Shown: positions 8,830-16,992 of the stretch, piece after piece
Layout of the letters: the number at the start of each line of letters is the position of its first letter
Position numbering within the stretch: the stretch's first letter is position 1
DNA from: Thalassobellus citreus
GTDB lineage: Bacteria; Bacteroidota; Bacteroidia; Flavobacteriales; Flavobacteriaceae
Assembly (NCBI RefSeq): GCF_044385915.1
Contig: NZ_JBISCC010000109.1
Span: forward strand, 3,103-67,102
Reading direction: 5' to 3'
DNA: 64,000 nucleotides
Notes under the pieces: generated by a model
The model's database searches: none
Told to the model about the DNA's origin: nothing
What the model saw: the letters and a program-made list of their open reading frames with translations, nothing else
Position numbers and translations under genes: made by a program

Positions 8830-9492
8830 CTATCTATTCAACAAATATCCCCAGCTTAAATGCTTCTTTTTATCAAGTCGCGATAAAATTTTAAAAAAAA
8901 CAAATGCTGTAATAAGTGCGTCTCCAGTGGCAGTATGTCTATCTTCGGTAGGCACATTAAGTTCCTTACATAGATAGTCTAAAGTATAAGGTTTCGTGTT
9001 ATCTTGATAAATAATATGTAATGATTTTTTGTATAAAACGCCGGTGTCTATAAACTTGTTTTTTAATTTTCCTAAACCATGTCTTAATAACATTTCGTTT
9101 ATCATAGTTCTATCAAAATTGGCATGATGTGCAATTAAAACATCATTTTTAATGTAAGCCAAAAAGGTTTTTATAGCCTTTAACTCGGATACTTTATTTA
9201 GTTTTCCTTTTTTCATTAAACCGTGTATTTTAACGGTTTCAGCTTTAAAAACATCTTGTTCTAAATAAAGTTCTAGGTTCTTGTTTACATCAATTGTTTT
9301 TCCAATAAAAGATACAGCTCCAATAGATAAAACCCGATCTTCTTTTTTATCAAAACCTGTAGTTTCAGTATCAAACGCTATAAAGCGCGATGTGGTAATA
9401 TCTTCATTATTTTTATGCTTAAAATAATTAAGATATTCCAGCCAAAAATCGGGGTATTCTTTTTGCTTTTTAAAAGGCCAATTAAAATTCAT
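8830..9492 (-). CDS. DnaQ-like 3'-5' exonuclease
   Basis: Exonuclease of 220 aa in the DEDDh family. Exo I is FIAFDTETTGF (catalytic D and E), Exo II is LIAHHANFDRTMI, and Exo III contains DRHTATGDALIT with the histidine and last aspartate. A short basic N-terminal part (NFNWPFKKQKEYPDFW) precedes the domain. No polymerase domain is present, so this is a stand-alone exonuclease like those annotated PolC-type or DnaQ-like. It starts 1 bp after the stop of the cNMP/CBS/DUF294 gene, implying tight translational coupling, and lies next to acs and the SSS transporter. The same pairing is known from other bacteria with VC_2705-type symporters, but its role is not established. Confidence 0.9.
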   Translation of the reverse strand: MNFNWPFKKQKEYPDFWLEYLNYFKHKNNEDITTSRFIAFDTETTGFDKKEDRVLSIGAVSFIGKTIDVNKNLELYLEQDVFKAETVKIHGLMKKGKLNKVSELKAIKTFLAYIKNDVLIAHHANFDRTMINEMLLRHGLGKLKNKFIDTGVLYKKSLHIIYQDNTKPYTLDYLCKELNVPTEDRHTATGDALITAFVFFKILSRLDKKKHLSWGYLLNR

Positions 9493-9493
9493 A

Positions 9494-11413
9494 TTATATA
9501 AAGTTTTTTAAATCGAATCTTAACTTTAAGGTTTCTTGAATTTCTCTTATAGGTTTAAAGCAGCGCCTTAATTTTAATTGTTCTTCTTTAGTTAGTGTTT
9601 CTATTTTTATGAATTTCCCTGAATTATTATGAAGTAAGCCTTGTTTGGTTTTAAATTTAGATAAGGCTTTAAAAGCATAAGAACACGATTCGTAAAGTTC
9701 CTTATTGTTAGGTTCTAATTCTGCTAACTTTTCGTAACGAAGCGATGTGTTGTTAATACCTTTTATTTTTTTACTTAAAATGAGTAGTCTAGCAGCGTCA
9801 ATTAAAGGCATGAGCGCTCTACTTTTTATATTGAAAAGATCTTTTTCTTCATTGTTTTTTTCAAATACAAATTGCTTAAAAAGTCCAAGAGGTGAGGGGT
9901 TTTTAAGAGCATCTCTTCCTAAGAATTTAAAAAACAAAGAGGTTTCATCAAGAGCTTTAAAAATAGAATTAGATAACTCTTCAATTAAATCTTTATTACC
10001 ATAAACACAATTAAAATCAAAAAAGATAGAGGATAGTAATATAGCTTTGTCATCTGGATTTAAAATCCAACTACTAAATTGTGATTTCCATTCTGAAATA
10101 GATTTACACCATTCTTTATTACTCGCCATCATATCGGCTTCACAATATTCAAAACCTATTTTATTTAACGATTTGGTTACATGCTTCGCCAATTCTAAAA
10201 AGTAGGCTTGAGTTTTTTCATATTTGTCTTCATCTACATCTTCAAACACAATAGCATTGTCCTGATCTGTAAAAAGCAATTGTTCTTTTCTACCTTGACT
10301 ACCAATGGCCATCCATGAAAATGGTACAGGCGGTGGTGTAGGCATTTTTTTTAAAGCAATTTCTACAGCACGAACGGTTACGGCATCATTAATTTGTGAA
10401 ATTAATTTAACAATATGAGATAAAGGAATATTCTGTTCTAAATAACTTTTAATTAATGTTTTGGCTTTTAACCTTGCTACTCTAAGTTTTTTAGTCCGTT
10501 TTGCTCGTTTTATTTCTTTTAAAATAACAGAAGGATTGTTTCCTAAGGTAACCAAAACATCATGATGGGTTAAAACACCAATTAGTTTAGAATTTACAGT
10601 ACCATCTTTTGTAATGCATAAATGACCAATGCTATGTTTAATCATTTGAAGCTGTCCATCGGCAACAGTTAAATTCTTTTTGCTAGTTATAACAGGCGAA
10701 TTCATAATGTTACTAACCGGTGTTTCAATAGGGAATAACCCAGTAGCAATCTTGTTTTTTATATCACTATTTGTAATAATACCAACAGGGTTTTTACTAT
10801 CGTCAACAACAATAATACAGCCAATTTTATTAACACTCATTTTAATTGCTGCATCTTTTAAAGATGAATCAATTTTACAAGTAATAGGATGTTTTGTATA
10901 GTTAGCAGTTTGAAAGTTTACAATGTCTTGAGAATTATTAGGTAGATAATCTCCAAATATTTTTCCTGTTTCTTCAGCAGTATACGGGTCGTAAGCATTG
11001 GTTGCAAAAGCTGTTATTAAAAACTTATAAACCTTAGCGTTATTATTAGTAACCTTTTCAAAGGTGCTAATAGGTATTGCATAAACTATAGACTCTTCGT
11101 TAGCTACAGCACTTAGTTTGTAGTTTTCTTTAGCAATAAGCGGTCTTACACCAAAAACATCGCCCGCATCACTAATATTTATAATGTCTTGAACATTATT
11201 TTTAGTAGAATGCATTAAGGCAATACCTCCATTTCTAACCATATAAAAATGATTGTTAAAACCATCACCTTTTTTAAATAGTGAGTCTCCTTTTTCTAAA
11301 TAGATAATAGAAACTTGGGTAGAAATTTCTAATAAATCTTTGTTTTTTAAAAGATTGAAAGGGGGGTAGCTTTTTAAAAAATCGTTAACACGTTCTGCTA
11401 TAGAATTTTTCAA
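9494..11413 (-). CDS. cNMP-binding, CBS-pair, DUF294 nucleotidyltransferase-like protein
   Basis: Cytosolic signalling protein of 639 aa. Residues about 20-140 form a cyclic-nucleotide-binding-like fold (YLEKGDSLFKKGDG; DAGDVFGVRPLI). Residues about 170-295 are a CBS pair (SVNKIGCIIVVDD; GHLCITKDG). The middle holds a DUF294/GlnD-like nucleotidyltransferase core with GSQGRKEQLLFTDQDNAIVF, in which the GS and the TDQD metal-binding aspartates are intact. The C-terminal DUF294_C domain ends near residue 635. This architecture is found beside SSS-family transporters in other bacteria and is thought to regulate transport, perhaps by sensing nucleotides. It is coupled to the exonuclease downstream. 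A frequent alternative annotation is 'putative nucleotidyltransferase'. Confidence 0.88.
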   Translation of the reverse strand: MKNSIAERVNDFLKSYPPFNLLKNKDLLEISTQVSIIYLEKGDSLFKKGDGFNNHFYMVRNGGIALMHSTKNNVQDIINISDAGDVFGVRPLIAKENYKLSAVANEESIVYAIPISTFEKVTNNNAKVYKFLITAFATNAYDPYTAEETGKIFGDYLPNNSQDIVNFQTANYTKHPITCKIDSSLKDAAIKMSVNKIGCIIVVDDSKNPVGIITNSDIKNKIATGLFPIETPVSNIMNSPVITSKKNLTVADGQLQMIKHSIGHLCITKDGTVNSKLIGVLTHHDVLVTLGNNPSVILKEIKRAKRTKKLRVARLKAKTLIKSYLEQNIPLSHIVKLISQINDAVTVRAVEIALKKMPTPPPVPFSWMAIGSQGRKEQLLFTDQDNAIVFEDVDEDKYEKTQAYFLELAKHVTKSLNKIGFEYCEADMMASNKEWCKSISEWKSQFSSWILNPDDKAILLSSIFFDFNCVYGNKDLIEELSNSIFKALDETSLFFKFLGRDALKNPSPLGLFKQFVFEKNNEEKDLFNIKSRALMPLIDAARLLILSKKIKGINNTSLRYEKLAELEPNNKELYESCSYAFKALSKFKTKQGLLHNNSGKFIKIETLTKEEQLKLRRCFKPIREIQETLKLRFDLKNFI

Positions 11414-11469
11414 GGGTTTATTTTTATTATTTTAAATTTAAATAACAGCCAATAATTATGAATGATTTA

Positions 11470-12084
11470 TTAAATCATTTTAAAATCTAAAAGCAATTCA
11501 CCTTCAATAGCTGCTTGTAAGTGGTCTCCTTTATGAATCTCTCCAGCTCCAACAGCAGGTGTTCCTGTAAAAATTAAGTCGCCAGGTTCTAAGGTCATGT
11601 ATTGAGATGTAAAGGCAATAATTTCGTTGAAGTTATAAATCATAAAAGCCGTATTTCCAACCTGTTTTTCTTCACCGTTAATAAGTAAATTGAAATTGAT
11701 ATTATCAAGTTCAGGAAAGTTTGAAACTGGTTTAAAATTAGATAAAGGCGCTGCTCCATCAAATCCTTTGCCTAAATCCCAAGGGCCTTTTGTTTCTCTA
11801 CAAGCATTAAATACATCTTTGGCAGTATAATCAATACCTACTCCAATTTCTGAAATGTATGATGCTGCATCAGCGAGAGTAATGTCTTTTCCTTTCTTTC
11901 CTATTTTAATAACTAATTCAACTTCGTAGTTTAATTGGTTAGTAAAACTTGGGTAAATAACATCGTTATTGTTTTTTACAAGACTAGATTCTGGTTTAGA
12001 AAATATAATTTGTTTTCCGCTTTTATTAGCGCTAATGTCTTCTTTATTAGTTACATAGTTTTTGCCTATAGCTAGTATTTTCAT
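11470..12084 (-). CDS. Fumarylacetoacetate hydrolase family protein
   Basis: FAH-fold hydrolase or isomerase of 204 aa. It starts MKILAIGKNY, contains FSKPESSLV and LNYEVELVIKIGK (with the first metal-binding glutamates), then GIGVDYTAKDV, and GDLIFTGTPAVG near the end. These are conserved positions in the small FAH-domain enzymes (YcgM/FAHD1-like), which act as acylpyruvases or oxaloacetate decarboxylases. Substrate cannot be assigned. Length is typical of the single-domain family. Located between the cNMP/CBS gene and the DUF1593 gene, all on the minus strand, but with a 158 bp gap upstream, so probably a separate unit. Confidence 0.9.
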   Translation of the reverse strand: MKILAIGKNYVTNKEDISANKSGKQIIFSKPESSLVKNNNDVIYPSFTNQLNYEVELVIKIGKKGKDITLADAASYISEIGVGIDYTAKDVFNACRETKGPWDLGKGFDGAAPLSNFKPVSNFPELDNINFNLLINGEEKQVGNTAFMIYNFNEIIAFTSQYMTLEPGDLIFTGTPAVGAGEIHKGDHLQAAIEGELLLDFKMI

Positions 12085-12242
12085 TCTATTTTATTTAGTT
12101 ATAATTAAGAATGTAAATTTAATAAATTATGATGGTTATAATTGTTCTATATTTAACTTCTTCATGTAAAATATTTCCAAGAATTAAATATGTGATTATT
12201 TTAAGTAAAGAAAGAAAATTGTGATTTTAAATGAATTTCAAC

Positions 12243-13679
12243 CTATTTCGGTAATACAGTTATAATTACACGTTTGTATCTTGATAGTTTAGGGATTCCT
12301 TTGTCTGTTAATTTTAAAATGAAATGAATGGTTTCTTTTTTATCAACTTTAGGAGCTGTAATGTAAGCGGAATGGATATTTGGAGCTGTTATTTTTATTT
12401 CTTTTTTATAAGAACTAGCTTCAACATAATTAAACCATAAAAAGCTTAAATTATCACCATCAGGATCTGTGGAATCAAAAGCATCTAAACTAACACCTTC
12501 ACCAGATTTTACTGTTATTTGTTCGGGGTGCATTAATACAGGTACAGGAGGATGGTTGGCGTCTTCATAGTTTTTTATACACCAATCCATACGTGCTGAA
12601 AAATCATTTTGAAAGTCGTCTCTCCAGCGCCATAAAGTAGCTTTAAAGTCGTTAAATGTAAGCGTGTCTCTACCTATGGTACGGCCATATTCTTTTTGTA
12701 TAAAAGGCGTATAATTATCATTGGCATTCGTCCATATTTTTCTAGTTTCAGGCTCAATTGGTACTATAGAGCTACCATCTTCAGTTTTAGAAAAATCTGG
12801 CTTATATAATTCATAACGTCCACCCCAAGCTCCCCATTCTGGGTGTTCAGGTTCGTTTAATCCATTAGGTATTAATGATAAAAATGCAGGAGTATCACCT
12901 TCAACTCCCCAAGCTACATCAGGATATATAGCTCCTAGCGGCCCGTGATCTTGTTGAATATTATTTTCTAGCCATGAATTACTAATAGTGGTGTTATCTA
13001 TACCTTTTATGTATGTGTTAATACCTGTCCATGTAGCATTTTTATATTCATCGCCAGGACTTATTATATAAAACAATTCGGGAAAATTATTCCGTATCCA
13101 AATACCACTATCATCTTGATCAGAAATAGTATAAACTCTAAGTTTTGAAATAAGTCTTTTAGCTTCTCTTTTACTTTTTGTTTTCTTAATTTTATATAAT
13201 GATTGTGCTAAAGTATTTACACCTCCCCAAACTGAAATCCATAATGGTCGATCATCTTTTTCTTCTAGGATTTTTATAATCCATTCAGAACCTTCAGAAT
13301 CTTTCCCTTTACCAACCCCTTTCATACCATAAACAGGTAAACCATCTTTTAGAGCAGACAGTAAATCTTGTGCAGCAGGAAAATCAGCTTCATGTTTTAA
13401 TAGGTTAGGTTGTATTTTATCATAGGCACTAATAATTTTTTCTATAGAAGTAGGGTTTATCATGTTTTGATGCCAACAAGAGGTTGTAGCTACAATACCT
13501 TTAATGTCTATTTGATTCGAGTATAGAAATAAACGAACGAAGGATTGTGTGTCATCTGGATCTGCTTCAATGTCAGATAATATAATAACTCTGTTTTTTT
13601 GCTTTGTTTGTGATGAAATAACATTTGTAAATAACATTAAAGTAATGCTTAGGTAGATGATTTTTTTAAGTAATTGCAT
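12243..13679 (-). CDS. DUF1593 nucleoside-hydrolase-like secreted protein
   Basis: Secreted protein of 478 aa with an N-terminal signal sequence of about 23 residues. The mature start RVIILSDIEADPDDTQSFVR is the aspartate-rich Ca2+-binding signature of the DUF1593/nucleoside-hydrolase-like fold. Later blocks include WISVWGGVNTLAQSL and VYTISDQDDSGIWIR. The last 100 residues form a beta-rich domain (PEQITVKSGEGVSLDAFDST) of the type found at the C-terminus of Sde182-like proteins. These occur with polysaccharide-degrading gene sets. Catalytic activity is unproven. Promoter and operator candidates lie just upstream at 13708-13734, with a LacI-type palindrome that suggests carbohydrate control. 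Confidence 0.88.
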   Translation of the reverse strand: MQLLKKIIYLSITLMLFTNVISSQTKQKNRVIILSDIEADPDDTQSFVRLFLYSNQIDIKGIVATTSCWHQNMINPTSIEKIISAYDKIQPNLLKHEADFPAAQDLLSALKDGLPVYGMKGVGKGKDSEGSEWIIKILEEKDDRPLWISVWGGVNTLAQSLYKIKKTKSKREAKRLISKLRVYTISDQDDSGIWIRNNFPELFYIISPGDEYKNATWTGINTYIKGIDNTTISNSWLENNIQQDHGPLGAIYPDVAWGVEGDTPAFLSLIPNGLNEPEHPEWGAWGGRYELYKPDFSKTEDGSSIVPIEPETRKIWTNANDNYTPFIQKEYGRTIGRDTLTFNDFKATLWRWRDDFQNDFSARMDWCIKNYEDANHPPVPVLMHPEQITVKSGEGVSLDAFDSTDPDGDNLSFLWFNYVEASSYKKEIKITAPNIHSAYITAPKVDKKETIHFILKLTDKGIPKLSRYKRVIITVLPK

Positions 13680-13707
13680 GGCGGTTTTTATTCCTCTTTA
13701 TATTAGA

Positions 13708-13719
13708 GCAAACGGTTGC
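13708..13719. promoter_or_regulatory. Candidate LacI-family operator
   Basis: GCAAACGGTTGC is a near-perfect palindrome with a central CG, as in many LacI/GalR-family operators. It lies 29 nt upstream of the DUF1593 ATG. A minus-strand TATTTTTA (13727-13734), close to the -7 box TAnnTTTG, is immediately upstream, so a bound repressor would cover the start of transcription. Regulator identity is unknown; no LacI-type gene is in the window. Confidence 0.4.
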
Positions 13720-13812
13720 GTTAGTGTAAAAATACATAAAATTTTAAATTAGAAAAGAATTCACCTTCTAATTTAAGGTAAGTTAAAAGTTTGATAAAAC
13801 ATTTCGATTCAA

Positions 13813-14049
13813 CTAATTAGAAAATATTTGTCCTCTATGTGGTTTTAAGGCATCTCGTATAGGTTTCATTTCATTATCATTAACAACCATAAAAGCAATA
13901 CTATGCAAAGGTGTGAGTTGTTTAAAACCAGTAATGTTTAACTCTGTTTTTTTTATAGCTATATATTCTTTTAAATGAATTTCATGGTGTTCAGCAATTT
14001 TTAGCGAATCAGGTCCGCGAAAATCCCAAATAAGTTTTAATTGTCTCAT
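13813..14049 (-). CDS. Small conserved protein, function unknown
   Basis: A 78 aa protein beginning MRQLKLIWDFRGPDSLKIAEH. The start at 14049 is preferred to the ATG seven codons upstream because the upstream residues are weakly conserved in character and the MRQLKLIWDFRG opening looks like that of small flavobacterial proteins. It has no signal sequence or membrane helix. The sequence is rich in His, Leu and charged residues (EHHEIHLKEYIA; TPLHSIAFMVV). I do not recognise a domain. It lies between the DUF1593 gene and the PPIase operon on the opposite strand to the latter. Confidence 0.6.
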   Translation of the reverse strand: MRQLKLIWDFRGPDSLKIAEHHEIHLKEYIAIKKTELNITGFKQLTPLHSIAFMVVNDNEMKPIRDALKPHRGQIFSN

Positions 14050-14128
14050 GTTTTTAATGAAAATTAACAAGTCAAATATAGTTTAAAATGCGAAATAATT
14101 TTGTTTTTAACGCGTTTGTTAAAGCAAC

Positions 14129-14158
14129 TTGTATTATAGGTTAATATTAGTATTTTTG
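14129..14158 (+). promoter_or_regulatory. Bacteroidota-type promoter of the PPIase cluster
   Basis: TTG at 14129-14131, a 19 nt spacer and TATTTTTG at 14151-14158 match the flavobacterial consensus TTG-(17-23)-TAnnTTTG. The -7 box ends 26 nt before the ATG at 14185. Confidence 0.6.
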
Positions 14159-14184
14159 TCAAAACCATTAAATTAAAATTTCAT

Positions 14185-16140
14185 ATGCAACTAAAGTCAC
14201 TTTCATTATTTTTATTTATTCTTTTTTTTACTAAAGTTACTGCTCAAACTACACAAGGAGATGTACTTTTTACTGTTGGAGATAATGCTGTTTATTCTTC
14301 AGAATTTATAAGAGTTTATAATAAAAATTTAGATTTAGTTCAAGATGAGTCGCAAAAAGATGTTGATGAATATTTAAAACTTTTTACTAATTATAAGTTG
14401 AAGTTAAAAGAGGCAAGGGCCTTAGAGTTTGATAAAAAGCCAACTTATCTTAGAGAATTATCAAATTATAGAAAACAATTAGCTAAAAGTTTTGTTACAG
14501 ATACAGAGGTAACTGAAGCTTTAATAGAGGAGGCTTATCAAAGAATTTCTTACGATGTAAAGGCTAATCATATTTTAATAAAAATTGATGAAAGTGCAAG
14601 TCCAAAAGATACTTTGGTAGCTTATAATAATATTATAAAATTACGAAATAGAGCTTTAAAAGAAGGTTTCGAGGTTGTTAGAAGAGAAGTTCATAACGGA
14701 AAAACTGTTTATGGAGAAGAATTAGGTTATTTTTCAGGTTTTAAAATGGTTTATAAGTTTGAAACAGCTGCGTTTAATACGCCAGTAGGAGAAATATCGC
14801 AACCTTTTAGAACTAGGTTTGGTTACCATATTATAAATGTTCAAGATAAAAGAAAATCTCTAGGCGAACGAACTGTAGCTCATATAATGGTTGCTAAAAA
14901 CGAGGCTGATTCTTTAGCAGAAAAACCCGAGAATAGAATTCAAGATATTTATAAAAAGTTACAACAAGGTGAAGATTTTGAAGCCTTAGCTAAACAGTTT
15001 TCAGATGATAAAGCAACGGCTTCAAAAGGAGGTATGCTATCACCTTTTTCAAGAGGTCAAATTGGTGTTCAAGAATTTGAAGATGTAGCTTTTGCATTAA
15101 ATAATGAAGGAGACGTTTCTGAGCCATTTAAAACTAAATTTGGTTGGCATATAGTTAAACTTTACAATAAAAAACTTATTCCTTCATTTCAAGTTATAAA
15201 ACTAGAGTTAGAACAAAAAGTGAAGCGTGATGCAAGAGCGAAATTAATTGATGAAGCGTTGTATAATTCATTAAAAGAAAAATATAATGTTACAACTGAG
15301 CAACCAGCATTAAAATATTTTTCATCTATTTTAAATGATGATTATTTTAAAAGAGCTTGGGAACTTCCAAATGATTTTAATGCTAGAACACCTTTAATTA
15401 AAATTGGAGACAAACAATTTAACTACAACGATTTTGGAGCATTTTTATTAAGAAAACAACGAGATGTAGATGCTAAATTAAGTTTTGATGCTATTGTTTC
15501 AAAGCAATATGAAGCGTTTTTAAATGAAAATTTAGTTAAATATCAAGAAGATAATTTAGAAAATGAAAATGAAGAATTTGCTCATATTGTAGAAGAATAT
15601 AGAGACGGTTTGTTACTATTTGATTTAATGGAAAATACCATCTGGAATTCTGCCAAAACAGATACTATTGAAGTTCAAGAATATTACAATAATTATAAAA
15701 GTAATTATACATTACCTAAAAGAGTTGAAGCGATAGTAGCATCTTCAACAAAACAAAAAACACTTAAAAAAGTTTCTAAGTTATTAGTAGAAGGCATGGC
15801 TTTAGATCAGATAAAATCTTTAGTTAACAGTAATGATAAAGTAGATGTAATTTTTACCAGTGGTACTATGGATGACACTCATCAAGCGCTTCCAAAAGAG
15901 TTTTTGTTCGAAAAAGGAATTTCAAAAATATATACTCATAATAATGCTTTTGTAGTCGTTCAAGTAAAAGAAATATTGCCAGAAACACAAAAAACGTTTG
16001 ACGAAGCAAAAGGCGCTGTTATTTCAGATTATCAAGCATATAAAGAAGAAAAATGGCTTAAAGATTTAGCAAATAAATATAAAATAGTTATTAATCAAGA
16101 GACTTTAAACAAGGTGAAATCTCAAATAAAAAACCAATAA
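14185..16140 (+). CDS. Periplasmic parvulin-type peptidyl-prolyl isomerase
   Basis: Exported chaperone of 651 aa with a signal sequence (first ~20 residues, cut near VTAQ). Two parvulin domains follow: about 130-225, with KANHILIKID and FGYHIINVQDKR, and about 230-335, with VAHIMVAKN, ASKGGMLSPFSRGQ and FGWHIVKLYNKK. The C-terminal half (340-651) carries a third, weaker SurA/PpiC-like region. It catalyses proline isomerisation and folding of outer-membrane proteins. The stop TAA abuts the GTG start of the next gene, so the cluster of three is one operon. Confidence 0.92.
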   Translation: MQLKSLSLFLFILFFTKVTAQTTQGDVLFTVGDNAVYSSEFIRVYNKNLDLVQDESQKDVDEYLKLFTNYKLKLKEARALEFDKKPTYLRELSNYRKQLAKSFVTDTEVTEALIEEAYQRISYDVKANHILIKIDESASPKDTLVAYNNIIKLRNRALKEGFEVVRREVHNGKTVYGEELGYFSGFKMVYKFETAAFNTPVGEISQPFRTRFGYHIINVQDKRKSLGERTVAHIMVAKNEADSLAEKPENRIQDIYKKLQQGEDFEALAKQFSDDKATASKGGMLSPFSRGQIGVQEFEDVAFALNNEGDVSEPFKTKFGWHIVKLYNKKLIPSFQVIKLELEQKVKRDARAKLIDEALYNSLKEKYNVTTEQPALKYFSSILNDDYFKRAWELPNDFNARTPLIKIGDKQFNYNDFGAFLLRKQRDVDAKLSFDAIVSKQYEAFLNENLVKYQEDNLENENEEFAHIVEEYRDGLLLFDLMENTIWNSAKTDTIEVQEYYNNYKSNYTLPKRVEAIVASSTKQKTLKKVSKLLVEGMALDQIKSLVNSNDKVDVIFTSGTMDDTHQALPKEFLFEKGISKIYTHNNAFVVVQVKEILPETQKTFDEAKGAVISDYQAYKEEKWLKDLANKYKIVINQETLNKVKSQIKNQ

Positions 16141-16992
16141 GTGCGTTTAAAATCCCTCATTCTGTTATTACTTATTATTGTAACATCCTGCGAGTTTTTA
16201 AAAAAAACGGATGAAGGAGTTCCAGTGGCTAGAGTTAATAATGTTTATTTATATCAAGAAGATATAAAAGATATAGTGCCTGAAGGTACAGTATCACAAG
16301 ACAGTATGCTTTTAGTTCAAAATTTTATTAATAAATGGGCCACTCAGCAACTGTTTTTAGATGGAGCATTGCTTAATTTAAGTGAAACAAAGCAACAAAC
16401 TTTTAATAAATTAGTAGACCAATATAAAAACGATTTGTATACCAAAGCTTATCTAGATGCTTTGGTAAGAAGAAGTATAGATACTATTGTAAATATCCAA
16501 GAAGCCGAAGATTATTATAATGGTAATAAAGAAGCGTTTAAATTAAATGAAGAACTTATAAAGTTTCGATATATTCATGTAGATGAGAATATTATTGATT
16601 TTAAGAATATTGAAAAGAAGTTTAAATCGTTTAATGAAGAAGATAAAAAGGAGTTAGATTCTATTTCTATTCAGTTTAAATCATATTCATTGAATGATTC
16701 TATTTGGATACGAATTAATCAGGTAATTGATAAAATACCTGCTTTAAATGCCGAAAATAAAAATCAACTGTTAAAAAAATCTAATTTTGTACAACTCAAA
16801 GATTCATTAGGAGTATATTTGATGCAAATTAATGATGTTTTGTTACGAAATGATACGGCTCCTCTAGAGTATGTAAAGCCAACGATAGATCAAATCGTTA
16901 TTAATAAGCGAAAGCTAGAACTTATTAGAAAATTAGAAAAAGATATTACTAAGGATGCTGTTAAAAATAAACAATTTGAAATTTACAATTAA
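16141..16992 (+). CDS. SurA-like periplasmic chaperone lipoprotein
   Basis: A 283 aa lipoprotein starting at a GTG immediately after the preceding stop. The leader MRLKSLILLLLIIVTSC ends in a lipobox cysteine. The remaining sequence is helical with VARVNNVYLYQEDIKDIVP at the SurA N-terminal position and an extended coiled region (NKLVDQYKNDLYTKAYLDAL). No clear parvulin catalytic domain is seen, so it is likely a chaperone rather than an isomerase. It overlaps the third gene by about 38 bp if the upstream ATG is used there. Its partner genes are true PPIases, implying a joint role in outer-membrane biogenesis. Confidence 0.8.
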   Translation: MRLKSLILLLLIIVTSCEFLKKTDEGVPVARVNNVYLYQEDIKDIVPEGTVSQDSMLLVQNFINKWATQQLFLDGALLNLSETKQQTFNKLVDQYKNDLYTKAYLDALVRRSIDTIVNIQEAEDYYNGNKEAFKLNEELIKFRYIHVDENIIDFKNIEKKFKSFNEEDKKELDSISIQFKSYSLNDSIWIRINQVIDKIPALNAENKNQLLKKSNFVQLKDSLGVYLMQINDVLLRNDTAPLEYVKPTIDQIVINKRKLELIRKLEKDITKDAVKNKQFEIYN

